This document shows, piece by piece, positions 15,273 through 23,718 of a stretch of 37,389 nucleotides of DNA. Under the pieces are notes generated by a model, which was not told where the DNA came from, made no database searches, and worked only from the letters and a program-made list of their open reading frames with translations. This DNA comes from Methanoregula sp. (GTDB lineage: Archaea > Halobacteriota > Methanomicrobia > Methanomicrobiales > Methanospirillaceae), in assembly GCA_023228295.1 (NCBI GenBank), contig JALOBP010000020.1, positions 1-37,389 of the forward strand. The letters run 5' to 3'. The number at the start of each line of letters is the position of its first letter. Position 1 is the first letter of the stretch. The translations under genes and the position numbers were made by a program.

Positions 15273-16598
15273 TCACTGCTTCTTTAGCTTTGACATGATC
15301 CATTTCCGCTTGACATACGCAACACTTCCGACAATGATGATGGCAAACATGGCGATGACCGGATAGAACGAGCTAAGGCCGCCTTTCGCGTCAGTGATGC
15401 TGGACAGGACGTTGCTGGTGGATGAAGATCCACCGGGTCCGCCCATTTGACTGGGTGCTCCCCCCATTCCCCCCGGCATGTTGCTGGAACTCTTGACAGA
15501 ACTGCTTGTGCTTGTGCTGTCGGACGGCATACTTCCGGAACTCGCGTATGTTGTCAGATCAAGAATCTTGGTAACCGAGTAATCGGTACCAAACGTATCC
15601 TTCCATTTGATGACCAGCGGTACGGAGGAGAGGTCCGTGCAGGTGAAGGTAACCTCGAAGCTGGACGAGTCATCGGAGGCAAGGCTGCCTACGGCATATT
15701 CCGGATAGGTGCCCGTTCCCTTGGCAGGCATGCCCATCGTGACAACAACCCCGTTAGCATCTGAAACCCCCGTATTGGTGATATCCCCGCTCAGGTCATA
15801 CGAGGTGCCCTGGGATGTGAGTGCAATATTATTGATCGTCGGTACTGCTGCATCTTTGGCATTGCCCGGGTTTATCGGCAGAGTTACTGAAACCTCTCGT
15901 TTGACATCGCCGTTCTGGTAACTGATATCGAATGTGATATTCGTTGCTTTGTGGGGAATTACCGAGAACGGCACTTCGACAACATTATTTGCCGCAATTT
16001 CATTGATAAATGTCTGCGATGGGGAGATATCCGTGCCGCTATCTGATGTGGTAATATAGATACTTTTGATTGGCCCGTCACGCGGGTTGATCAGGCTCAG
16101 GTTGACTGTTGCTTCACTATCAAGGGTAAATGTCTCCGGCTTATCGGAGATGGCGGCGTGCAGGTCTTCTGAATCCACCTCTAACGTGAGAGGATAATGG
16201 ACGTTCTCACCGTCTTTGGTTTCTACCGAGAACAGCGCGAAGTAATTACCCCCCATGCCATTTACTGTCACCTCGAATGTATAGGTGATAGAGTTTCCTG
16301 ACCCGATATAGGAAAGAGTTTTCCACATATCCTGATTCACGATACTGATATCGTTAGAGGCCGCGAGAAGATTCGGGTGGGTTACCCCAACGGATGTATT
16401 GCCATCGTTGGTCAGTGTTATGCTTATGGTTCCCTTTTCATACGGATAAAATACCTCCGGGTCCACAGTGACCGAGGACACGTAGACATAGGACGAACCC
16501 CCGTCATTGGCATTATTACTGGTGCCGGCCGTCACAGGGACTGCCAGTGCTATAAGTGCCAGCAAGGCACAACTGATGAGTATGGTTGGAATTCTCAT
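15273..16598 (-). CDS. COG1361-like exported surface protein, MacB-operon partner
   Basis: A 441-residue exported protein with a signal peptide ending near VTAG, several immunoglobulin-like/CARDB-type beta domains (for example VYPYEKGTISITLTNDGN-like and VNLSLINPRDGP-like strands), a Ser/Gly/Met-rich stretch (about 350-400), and a C-terminal membrane helix followed by KRKWIMSKLKKQ. Proteins of the COG1361 S-layer-domain group often sit beside MacB-type transporters in methanogens. Here it is the first gene of a three-gene operon with the ATPase and permease, and is likely their extracytoplasmic partner. Domain naming rests on pattern resemblance. Confidence 0.75.
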   Translation of the reverse strand: MRIPTILISCALLALIALAVPVTAGTSNNANDGGSSYVYVSSVTVDPEVFYPYEKGTISITLTNDGNTSVGVTHPNLLAASNDISIVNQDMWKTLSYIGSGNSITYTFEVTVNGMGGNYFALFSVETKDGENVHYPLTLEVDSEDLHAAISDKPETFTLDSEATVNLSLINPRDGPIKSIYITTSDSGTDISPSQTFINEIAANNVVEVPFSVIPHKATNITFDISYQNGDVKREVSVTLPINPGNAKDAAVPTINNIALTSQGTSYDLSGDITNTGVSDANGVVVTMGMPAKGTGTYPEYAVGSLASDDSSSFEVTFTCTDLSSVPLVIKWKDTFGTDYSVTKILDLTTYASSGSMPSDSTSTSSSVKSSSNMPGGMGGAPSQMGGPGGSSSTSNVLSSITDAKGGLSSFYPVIAMFAIIIVGSVAYVKRKWIMSKLKKQ

Positions 16599-16682
16599 GG
16601 TTTCACATGTTCCGGATCTCTGATGATATGCGGTGATCCTGCCGCCCCGGGTCTTCCCGGCTTTTCTATCACGATGCCTGCG

Positions 16683-16730
16683 GGATATATTATATTCACA
16701 TTACGGCAGTTGGCCAATTATTGACCGAAT
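16683..16730 (-). promoter_or_regulatory. Candidate promoter and operator of the MacB-like operon
   Basis: On the minus strand an AT-rich box ATATAATATAT (within 16684-16697) lies about 90 bp before the COG1361-type start and is a good TATA candidate. Directly upstream of it, TTGGCCAAT at 16710-16718 faces ATTGACCGAA, an imperfect inverted repeat in the position expected for an activator or repressor site. Confidence 0.45.
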
Positions 16731-16807
16731 CCGGGATTAATTAAACTCCGAAGTTAACAATACCGGCAAAACGAAGAGTTGTGTTGGGCGAAGCTGGAAT
16801 AAACGGC

Positions 16808-16815
16808 TTTTTTTT
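16808..16815 (+). terminator. T8 tract, possible terminator of an unseen transcript
   Basis: Eight T residues follow ACGGC in the gap between two divergent genes. No rightward gene ends here, so either this is chance or a short noncoding transcript from about 16700 ends at this point. Confidence 0.3.
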
Positions 16816-17039
16816 ATCCGTGTCAATGTCTGAAGGAAATACAATGGATCGGTCATCAAGACCTGCTCTTTTTATTCATAGGAAAAAAACCGAACCTTTT
16901 TGCATCAGATTATAATGGACTCCCGGGCTAATGTGAAACGATCCCCCGAACCATGCTTATTTACTTTGTAAGTCGTTCTCGGAAATTGTGATTTCCGTTA
17001 AGGGATTGAATATTACAGGAGATCGTAAGGCCATGCCCG

Positions 17040-18554
17040 GTGTTTTTCCTGAAACGGAAGATCCTCTTTTTTATCCTCCGGTACTTCCCGTTCATCATCC
17101 TAGGCAATTATCAGCCGGACCTGCAAGCGTTTATCCTCTTTCCCGCCAACCGATACGGGCATAACACCATGTCCTCGACCCAGTTCTTCCCGATTCCTCC
17201 TGAGATGCTAGCCTTAGCTTGCGAGACGATCACACAGAGGGTTTCGAGGTTGCCATTTCTGCGAAGCGGTGTGATGGTGACCGGCGAACTTGTGGGCATA
17301 ACCATGGAGTGCCTCAACGCGGAATCCACCAGAACCCTCCCCCTCACAACCCCGCGGGAAGCCCCTGCGGCAATTGCCGAAGGGCTCGATCAGTGCCTTG
17401 AAGGGCGCTTGAAGGTGCCTGGGAAAACTACCGTACCGGTCATATTCGATGTTCTCGTCAGTGCCGGTATTGCCGCACCTGCCCAGGTAATCGAGAGGCA
17501 GTACCCCCATCCGAGGAAGGCGCTGCGCCTGCTTCCATCCTGGACCTGGCATATTGCATCAACCCTGACACCCCGGGCAAAACTTGCAGGGTCCGGTGTG
17601 GATGATACCTCCGCATTGTCCTGGATGAGCATATGTCCTGTATGCAGGACCGGGATCCTGAACCGTGTCGTGGGAAAGCAGCTCTTCGGTGTCCCCCACA
17701 CCGATTTCATTATCGAATGCACGCACTGCGGGGCAAAGTTCATCCCGGTAGGTCCTGCATTCCGACTTGTTTCTATTGCCAATATCCATGACCCGCTCTG
17801 GAAAAAACACCTTGACCAGACCTACCCTCCAGAAACCTGGGCTGCCATTGCGCGCGGGACAAGCCCGGGTGGAAATCCCTTGAAACGTCCCAGACAAAAA
17901 CCGGCTGCAGGCACGGCTCCCGTATTCCCTCTGGGGAACCTGTCCCTTATAAAAGATGGGTCGCTTGTGGTTCCGATTGAGGGGAAGATTCTCTATTTCA
18001 AGCCTGTGCCGCTCACGTTTTACGGGAGTCTCCGTGACGGAGTCTTCTCGAGGATACAGACAACGGTCAGTGAGGTATTGGAAGATCCGGCTTTTTCTCA
18101 CCTGCGGGACCTGGTCAATGCGAAATACTCCCAGTACCTCCCTCTGAATGCCGGTCTGTTCCTCGGCCAGCTCAGGGAACGGCATGACCCGTTCTATCGC
18201 GAATTTCTCCATCCTTATGGCGATGAGAAATTCGGGTCATTCCGGGCTGCGGAATCGAACGACATGGCAAGGTCTGGAGTCCTGCTTGTTGTTGTAAACC
18301 GTGGAATTTATTCTGCCTTAACATGTCCCGATTCGTTCCGTGAAACAATCAATGGGACCTTCGGGCGTATCACCCCCGAGCACTGTTTTCTCAATGGTGA
18401 CGAGGTCCGGTGCCGGATCAATGCAGTGCTCTCCAACAACCGCAATGAAGCCGGATTGTTCGTTTATGCCAGCAACTCGGCTGATGAGCAGGATCGCATT
18501 TCAGGATTCCTGAACGGAAAGAGTATAGCCAAAATAACAAAAAACTGTCTATGA
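17040..18554 (+). CDS. Zinc-ribbon-containing protein of unknown function
   Basis: A 504-residue protein I do not recognise. Two CxxC pairs, CPVC at 199-202 and CTHC at 227-230, form one zinc ribbon in the middle. The C-terminal half (about 300-500) is a mixed alpha/beta region with the segment FFLxRK-free, soluble composition and no known catalytic motif. The start is debatable: ATG 17169 gives a 461-residue soluble protein, but codons between 17040 and 17169 show the G/C-rich third positions of real genes here, and AAGG lies 9 bases before GTG 17040. That longer form starts with a hydrophobic, basic segment (MFFLKRKILFFILRYF) that could bind membrane. It precedes another zinc-ribbon protein by 90 bp. 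Confidence 0.75.
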   Translation: MFFLKRKILFFILRYFPFIILGNYQPDLQAFILFPANRYGHNTMSSTQFFPIPPEMLALACETITQRVSRLPFLRSGVMVTGELVGITMECLNAESTRTLPLTTPREAPAAIAEGLDQCLEGRLKVPGKTTVPVIFDVLVSAGIAAPAQVIERQYPHPRKALRLLPSWTWHIASTLTPRAKLAGSGVDDTSALSWMSICPVCRTGILNRVVGKQLFGVPHTDFIIECTHCGAKFIPVGPAFRLVSIANIHDPLWKKHLDQTYPPETWAAIARGTSPGGNPLKRPRQKPAAGTAPVFPLGNLSLIKDGSLVVPIEGKILYFKPVPLTFYGSLRDGVFSRIQTTVSEVLEDPAFSHLRDLVNAKYSQYLPLNAGLFLGQLRERHDPFYREFLHPYGDEKFGSFRAAESNDMARSGVLLVVVNRGIYSALTCPDSFRETINGTFGRITPEHCFLNGDEVRCRINAVLSNNRNEAGLFVYASNSADEQDRISGFLNGKSIAKITKNCL

Positions 18555-18597
18555 TGCTGTCTGTACTCGATCAGAGAATTTTTCATATCTGATGAGA

Positions 18598-18636
18598 ACA
18601 TTATAGTTATCAAGTCTGGATATTTATTATACGGAG
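18598..18636 (+). promoter_or_regulatory. Promoter and ribosome binding site of the zinc-ribbon/PH-like gene
   Basis: An AT-rich box with TTATAGTTAT at 18601-18610 is a TATA candidate, and GGAG at 18633-18636 sits 8 bases before the ATG at 18645. This suggests that the gene has its own promoter. Confidence 0.4.
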
Positions 18637-18644
18637 CGTAATAG

Positions 18645-20054
18645 ATGAAGTGCCCTCACTGTGGGATGATCATCAGGGATAATATCACTGAATGCGGCTA
18701 TTGCGGTGGTGAGATAGCCCAGCGTCCGGAACGAGCGCAGGCCGGAAGCGGCAGACCCGGGATTTCCCCTGCGGGCAGGGCATCGAAAGCATCGTCCACG
18801 TCACGGGCGCCTCCTGATGAGCCTGGGCCGGAGGGCGATGAGGAAGACGGGGGCGGTCTCTCCCCTTACCTCCAGCCCGGCGAGCAGGTACTGATTGGCT
18901 CACTCAATGTCTCGGTCAAGAAGTTCTTTTTCCACGCTTACCTGACCAACCAGCGGGTATTCCTGATCGATACACAGGAAAAGAAGCTTAAGGTTGTGGC
19001 AAAGGATGTCCCGCGCGATACCATTGCCGGTTGTATTGTCGAATTCTCCGAGAATTCCGACCCGGTGCTGGTACTCTCCATCCGTTCTCCCGATGATGAT
19101 ATCAAGACCATGAAACTGGTTTTTGTCCAGAACGGCATGGACCGGTCCGGAGAGATCGACGAGTGGATTGTGCTTATCCAGAATGAAGAACCCGCGAAAA
19201 AATCGCCTAAACGACCTGCACAAAAAGTCGCAGAACCCGAGGAACCGCCGGAGCCGGAGATGCCGGAAGAAGAGCCGGTGCCGACTCCCCCCAAAAAACC
19301 CGTGCAGAAACCAGAACTCCGCCCGGCACGGAAGCCCACCAAGGACCTCGAAAAGCAACCCCCGGTAAAGCGGCTTCTCTCCATGTATAACGTGCCGGAG
19401 GTAGAACCTGCTGATGAGAACGAACCGGAAGTTCCGGTCTCCCCACCCCCACGGAAAGCACAGGTCCGTCAGGTAACGGAACACCCGAAAAAACCTGTTG
19501 TTAGCCCGCTATATGACCGCGAGATTCAGGAGATGGAGGAGTCGGATCTGCCGCAGGCGCCAAAACCGGAAGTGCAGTCCGCCATGAAGGTGGCAATGAA
19601 AAGCGCCATGAGGCCGATCCAGCAGCAGCACACCCGTCCTGTGAAGCGCATGGTATCTGCTGAGCCGGAGCAGGAGCGCCCAGTTTCCTCCCCGCGCCGT
19701 CCCGTTGTGCATGAACCGCCTCAGGAAAAGCACATTCGTGATGATGAGGTTACGACAACAACGCCCCAGTTCTGTCACAACTGCGGAAAGAAGCTTCCTC
19801 ATTCAGCTAACTTCTGTCCTGGTTGCGGTACAAAACTCAGCCAGTCCCGCACCCTCCCCAAAAACCGGCATTCCGCAACGGTTCCCGACAAACAGGCAAC
19901 CCGTACAGATCCGCCTGTCCACGAGCAACGGGGATCGCATGATGATGAATTTGATGATGAGGTTGGCGAGATGCCGGTTGTTACTAAGCCAGCCATCAAG
20001 AAAGCACCAAAAGGCAGTGAGATGACCATCCTCCATAAATTCCTGCGGCGATAA
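18645..20054 (+). CDS. Double zinc-ribbon protein with PH-like domain and Pro-rich linker
   Basis: A 469-residue cytoplasmic-looking protein. An N-terminal zinc ribbon has cysteines at 3, 6, 17 and 20; a C-terminal ribbon has cysteines at 377, 380, 391 and 394 (FCHNCGKKL then FCPGCGTKL). Between them, residues about 70-180 look like a bacterial-type PH domain (PGEQVLIGSLNV, then AYLTNQRVFLID). The rest, about 185-370, is a Pro/Glu/Lys/Arg-rich low-complexity linker, probably disordered. Proteins with this layout are usually described only as zinc-ribbon domain proteins; binding of a protein or membrane partner is likely, catalysis is not. The strongly charged linker is a good scaffold for phosphorylation, but no evidence ties it to the kinase. 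Confidence 0.8.
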   Translation: MKCPHCGMIIRDNITECGYCGGEIAQRPERAQAGSGRPGISPAGRASKASSTSRAPPDEPGPEGDEEDGGGLSPYLQPGEQVLIGSLNVSVKKFFFHAYLTNQRVFLIDTQEKKLKVVAKDVPRDTIAGCIVEFSENSDPVLVLSIRSPDDDIKTMKLVFVQNGMDRSGEIDEWIVLIQNEEPAKKSPKRPAQKVAEPEEPPEPEMPEEEPVPTPPKKPVQKPELRPARKPTKDLEKQPPVKRLLSMYNVPEVEPADENEPEVPVSPPPRKAQVRQVTEHPKKPVVSPLYDREIQEMEESDLPQAPKPEVQSAMKVAMKSAMRPIQQQHTRPVKRMVSAEPEQERPVSSPRRPVVHEPPQEKHIRDDEVTTTTPQFCHNCGKKLPHSANFCPGCGTKLSQSRTLPKNRHSATVPDKQATRTDPPVHEQRGSHDDEFDDEVGEMPVVTKPAIKKAPKGSEMTILHKFLRR

Positions 20055-20291
20055 TCTCCCACCCTCCCCCCCCTCGTTTTGAATTTCTCAGGAATTATCC
20101 TGTCCTTAAAAAATTACCTGTTTTTGTATCATATTTCTGTAGATTGCCGTCGCAGATCCCGGAAAACTGCGTAACCCCGACCCCGTAAAATATTACTAAC
20201 AATCATAATCCAAGGGCATTAATTGCGTTATTAGAAATGGTTATATGACCTCCATTACCATGTACTGTAACGAAGTCCTACGAGGAAATAC
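20055..20291. promoter_or_regulatory. Intergenic region with the mat operon promoter
   Basis: TTATATG at 20241-20247, preceded by GAAATGG, is a TATA box candidate about 45 bp before the mat ATG. GAGG at 20282-20285 is a ribosome binding site with 6-base spacing. Upstream is a perfect inverted repeat CAGGA-ATTA-TCCTG at 20089-20102, possibly the end of the preceding transcript. I do not see a SAM riboswitch fold. Confidence 0.55.
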
Positions 20292-21494
20292 ATGAAGAGA
20301 AATATCCAGATCGAAGCGTTGGACCAGATTCCTCTGGAAAAACAGCGCATTGAACTTGTTGAGCGCAAATGTCTTGGTCACCCCGATAGCTTGGCTGACG
20401 GTATTGCCGAATCTATCAGCCAGGCACTCTGCAAAACATACCTTGATGAATTCGGTGTTGTCCTTCATCACAACACCGACCAGGGTGAAGTCGTAGCCGG
20501 CGAGTCCGCACCCACGTTTGGTGGAGGCCGTATGATCCGCCCGATATATGTTCTTCTTGATGGAAGGGCGACCAAGCAGTTTAATGGCATAACCGTCCCC
20601 ACGGATGCCGTTGCTGTTGAGGCTGCTAACAAATATATCCATAAGATCCTTCCCGAACTCAACCTCAACCGCGAGATCATGATCGACTGCCGGCTCGGGA
20701 CCGGTTCCACGGACCTGCGTGATGTATTCAAGCCCAGCCAGGGCAAGGTACCTCGCTCGAATGACACCTCCTTTGGTGTCGGGCATGCCCCCTTCTCGGA
20801 AGTTGAGACGATCATTAAGAACAGCTCGGATTATATCGACACGAAACTCCGGAAAAAGTATCCTGCAATCGGCCAGGACATCAAGATCATGGGCCTCCGT
20901 GACGGGAACACCATCACCCTCACCGTTGCCTGCGCGATCGTTGACCGATACTGCAAGGATATCCGGGAATACTCGGAATACATGACCCTCCTCAACGAGG
21001 AGATCACCGCAATTGCAAAGAAGAGCACAAAGCGGAAAGTGGCTGTCCACATCAACACAGCTGATGACATCAAGAAGAAGAGCGTCTTCCTCACCGTCAC
21101 CGGTACTTCTGCCGAGATGGGCGATGATGGCTCGGTAGGCCGTGGCAACCGCTGCAACGGGCTTATCACCCCCAACCGCCCGATGTCCATGGAAGCGACA
21201 AGCGGCAAGAACCCGATCAACCATATCGGTAAAATTTACAACCTCCTCTCAACCCAGATCGCACGTGAGTGTGTCACCAAGGTTGACGGTATTGAAGAGA
21301 TGTATGTCAGGCTGCTCTCCCAGATCGGTAAGCCGATCGACCAACCGCTCGTGGCAAGTGTCCAGGTGCTCCCCCGATGCGGCGTGAAGCTGAAGGACAT
21401 CAATGCCGACATCCAGGAGATCGTGGACGACCAGCTGGCAAATGTCACCAGCATCACCGAGAAGGTTATCGAAGGCAAACTCAAGACCTTCTGA
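20292..21494 (+). CDS. mat: S-adenosylmethionine synthetase, archaeal type
   Basis: A 400-residue methionine adenosyltransferase making S-adenosylmethionine from methionine and ATP. It is the archaeal form, distantly related to bacterial MetK: it begins MKRNIQIEAL, has ERKCLGHPDSLADGIAE near residue 25 and GTGSTDLRDVF near 140, with further conserved GVGHAPFSE and NPINHIGKIYN. The length is normal for the family. The ATG has a well-placed GAGG. It is the first gene of a cluster in which hisG, hisA and hisB follow with short gaps, so SAM synthesis and histidine biosynthesis are probably co-transcribed. Confidence 0.97.
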   Translation: MKRNIQIEALDQIPLEKQRIELVERKCLGHPDSLADGIAESISQALCKTYLDEFGVVLHHNTDQGEVVAGESAPTFGGGRMIRPIYVLLDGRATKQFNGITVPTDAVAVEAANKYIHKILPELNLNREIMIDCRLGTGSTDLRDVFKPSQGKVPRSNDTSFGVGHAPFSEVETIIKNSSDYIDTKLRKKYPAIGQDIKIMGLRDGNTITLTVACAIVDRYCKDIREYSEYMTLLNEEITAIAKKSTKRKVAVHINTADDIKKKSVFLTVTGTSAEMGDDGSVGRGNRCNGLITPNRPMSMEATSGKNPINHIGKIYNLLSTQIARECVTKVDGIEEMYVRLLSQIGKPIDQPLVASVQVLPRCGVKLKDINADIQEIVDDQLANVTSITEKVIEGKLKTF

Positions 21495-21501
21495 TACTGC
21501 G

Positions 21502-22419
21502 ATGGCTAAAACAGTAAAATCAATAAAAAAAATAAGCAATCCCACTCCTTTTTCTGATGTTGTACGGCTCGCTATCCCTAACAAGGGCAGGATTGCTGCC
21601 CCTATTATGGAGCTTGTCGAAAAGAGTGGGCTCCATCTTGCAGAGGGCGGTGCCGATCGGCGGTTGATCACCAGAACACTGGATCCCCATGTGGAAATCC
21701 TGTTTGCCCGCCCAGTGGATATTCCGGAATATGTTGCAACAGGTGCTGCCGATCTTGGGATTACCGGCCACGACATGGTCATCGAACGACAATCTGATAT
21801 GGAGGAGTTGCTCGATCTCCAGTTCGGAAAGGCGAAACTCGTGCTCGCGGTTCGTGAGGACTCTCCCATTACCACCGTTAAACAGCTTGCCGGTCTTAAA
21901 GTTGCAACAGAGTTCCCGGTTATCACCCGCACGTACTTTGAGAAACACAAGGTGAACGTAAATGTGGTCATTGTTGGCGGAGCATGCGAGGCGACACCAC
22001 ATCTTGGTATTGCTGATGCAATCATTGATCTCTCCAGTTCGGGAACCACGCTCAAAACCAACCGCCTTCGCGTGATCGATGAGGTGCTCATAACCTCGAC
22101 CCATCTGATCGCTAACCATGAGGCCCTGAAGACAAAACGGGAGAAGATTGACGAGATCCATCTCGCACTGGAAAGTGTGATCCGGGCACGGGGGCAATGT
22201 TACCTGATGATGAATGTCAAACGGACATCTCTGGATACTGTCAGGCACGTGCTTCCAGGGCTCTCCGGTCCGACTATCATGGATGTTGCCTCGTCCGAAG
22301 GTCTGGTAGCGGTTCATGCGGTGGTGAACGAGGAACGTGTCTATACCCTCATCAACCAGCTGAAGCGTGCAGGAGCCAAGGATATCCTCGTTATGGCAAT
22401 CCAACGTATGATCCGCTGA
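21502..22419 (+). CDS. hisG: ATP phosphoribosyltransferase, long form
   Basis: A 305-residue enzyme for the first step of histidine biosynthesis, joining ATP and PRPP to phosphoribosyl-ATP. Visible features are VRLAIPNKGRI at the N-terminus, GAADLGITGHDM, and the PRPP-binding region DAIIDLSSSGTTL. The C-terminal 75 or so residues form the ACT-like regulatory domain (MMNVKRTSLDTV onward, EERVYTLINQL), so this is the long HisG that needs no HisZ and is expected to be inhibited by histidine. The ATG is 8 bases after the mat stop, and the reading frame is open further upstream inside mat but that part is not coding. The N-terminal 15 residues are Lys-rich. Confidence 0.97.
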   Translation: MAKTVKSIKKISNPTPFSDVVRLAIPNKGRIAAPIMELVEKSGLHLAEGGADRRLITRTLDPHVEILFARPVDIPEYVATGAADLGITGHDMVIERQSDMEELLDLQFGKAKLVLAVREDSPITTVKQLAGLKVATEFPVITRTYFEKHKVNVNVVIVGGACEATPHLGIADAIIDLSSSGTTLKTNRLRVIDEVLITSTHLIANHEALKTKREKIDEIHLALESVIRARGQCYLMMNVKRTSLDTVRHVLPGLSGPTIMDVASSEGLVAVHAVVNEERVYTLINQLKRAGAKDILVMAIQRMIR

Positions 22420-22425
22420 TCCGCT

Positions 22426-23136
22426 ATGAAAATTTTTCCCGCTGTTGATATCCTCGGTGGCAGGTGTGTCCAGCTGGTGCAGGGTAAGCGGGAGAGTGCA
22501 ACCGCGTACGGGGACCCGCTTTCCTGTGCCACACGCTGGCTTGATGAGGGTGCAGAAGCTCTTCATGTGGTAAACCTCGACGGGGCGTTTGGAACGTCAT
22601 CGAAGAATGCGGAGCTTATTACTGAATTGATCCGGAAGACCGGCGTTGAGATTGAACTCGGCGGCGGCATACGATCCGTTGACGATGCCCGCCGCTGGCT
22701 GGAGGCCGGTGTAGACCGGGTCATAATTTCCACGCTTGCCACGCAGGATCCCGAATGTATCCGGACCCTTTCCCAAGAATTCGGGAGCGAACGGGTAATG
22801 CCCGGCGTGGATGCCAAGGGCGGCCAGATCGCCGTGCACGGGTGGCAGGATACCGCCGGGGATTACCTGGACTGGGCGAAACGGTTCGAAGATTTCGGGG
22901 CGGGTTCGCTCCTCTATACCAACGTGGATGTTGAGGGGCTGCAGCAGGGTGTGCGATTCGAGCCGGTGAAACGGCTGATCGATTATGTGGGAATTCCGGT
23001 CGTAGTAGCCGGGGGCGTTTCAGCCCGCTCAGATGTTGCCGGCCTGCGGGATGCCGGTGCATTCGGAGCAGTACTTGGTTCGGCACTGTACAGCGGCAAG
23101 ATCAGGTTAAAGGAAGCACTGGAGGAATGTCTATGA
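22426..23136 (+). CDS. hisA: Phosphoribosylformimino-5-aminoimidazole carboxamide ribotide isomerase
   Basis: A 236-residue (beta/alpha)8-barrel enzyme opening the ribose ring of ProFAR to PRFAR in histidine biosynthesis. It begins MKIFPAVDILGGRCVQLVQG with the catalytic aspartate at residue 8. The second catalytic region is PGVDAKGG, and the phosphate-binding loops are ELGGGIRS and VAGGVSA. Length and motifs are typical. It lies 6 bases after hisG and overlaps the start of hisB. No sign of the TrpF-type bifunctional form can be judged from sequence alone. Confidence 0.97.
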   Translation: MKIFPAVDILGGRCVQLVQGKRESATAYGDPLSCATRWLDEGAEALHVVNLDGAFGTSSKNAELITELIRKTGVEIELGGGIRSVDDARRWLEAGVDRVIISTLATQDPECIRTLSQEFGSERVMPGVDAKGGQIAVHGWQDTAGDYLDWAKRFEDFGAGSLLYTNVDVEGLQQGVRFEPVKRLIDYVGIPVVVAGGVSARSDVAGLRDAGAFGAVLGSALYSGKIRLKEALEECL

Positions 23137-23714
23137 GCGTAGTGGAAGTCAAGCGGGCAACAAAGGAAACGAAGATTGTGATCCGGATCAACCCTGATGG
23201 GAAAGGGGATGTGAAGGTTGAAAGCGGGGTACCGTTTTTCGATCATATGCTGACAGCAATGGCAAAACACGGTGGTTTTGATCTCACATGCATTGCAAAA
23301 GGGGATCTCAATGTTGACTGCCACCACACCATTGAGGACATCGGCATCGTGCTCGGCGACGCGATCAAACAGGCAATCGGCGAAGGGCAGGGGATACGGC
23401 GGTTTGCTCACGCGATTATCCCGATGGATGAATCTATCGCGCAGGTTGCACTGGACTGCGGTGGCCGGGGATACCTTGTCTATACCGGCACGTTTGGCAG
23501 CAAATCCGTTGGCACGATCCCCTCGGATATCTTCGAGCACTTCTTCTACTCGCTCTGCACAAGGGCCGGGATAACCGCCCACATCACATTCACCGGCAAG
23601 AACGACCACCACAAGTGTGAAGCTGCATTCAAGGCCTTTGGCATTGCTCTCGGCGAGGCGCTGGCGATTACCGGTGATAAGAAAGCAGTCCGGAGTACAA
23701 AAGGGAAGTTTTAG
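23133..23714 (+). CDS. hisB: Imidazoleglycerol-phosphate dehydratase
   Basis: A 193-residue dehydratase turning imidazole glycerol phosphate into imidazole acetol phosphate. Metal-binding histidine motifs are seen: GVPFFDHMLTAMAKHGGFDL, DCHHTIEDIGIVLG, FEHFFYSL and NDHHKCEAAFKAFG. It is the stand-alone dehydratase, without the phosphatase domain of enteric HisB. The start at 23133 is chosen because GGAGG (23121-23125) is 7 bases upstream; an ATG at 23127 would leave almost no spacing. The start overlaps the hisA stop, so translation is coupled. Last gene of the operon; a convergent acetyltransferase gene ends 4 bases after it. Confidence 0.96.
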   Translation: MSVVEVKRATKETKIVIRINPDGKGDVKVESGVPFFDHMLTAMAKHGGFDLTCIAKGDLNVDCHHTIEDIGIVLGDAIKQAIGEGQGIRRFAHAIIPMDESIAQVALDCGGRGYLVYTGTFGSKSVGTIPSDIFEHFFYSLCTRAGITAHITFTGKNDHHKCEAAFKAFGIALGEALAITGDKKAVRSTKGKF

Positions 23715-23718
23715 ATTT

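Noticed and set aside
20055..20291. SAM riboswitch upstream of mat
   Set aside because: No multi-helix fold or known SAM aptamer motif is visible, and the likely leader is only about 20-30 bases.
20241..21224. Long open frame (327 codons) on the strand opposite mat
   Set aside because: It lies wholly against the well-conserved mat gene and has no recognisable domain; it is a by-product of codon bias.
21520..22566. Open frame of 348 codons opposite hisG
   Set aside because: Antisense shadow of a clear hisG; rich in His and Cys in no meaningful pattern.
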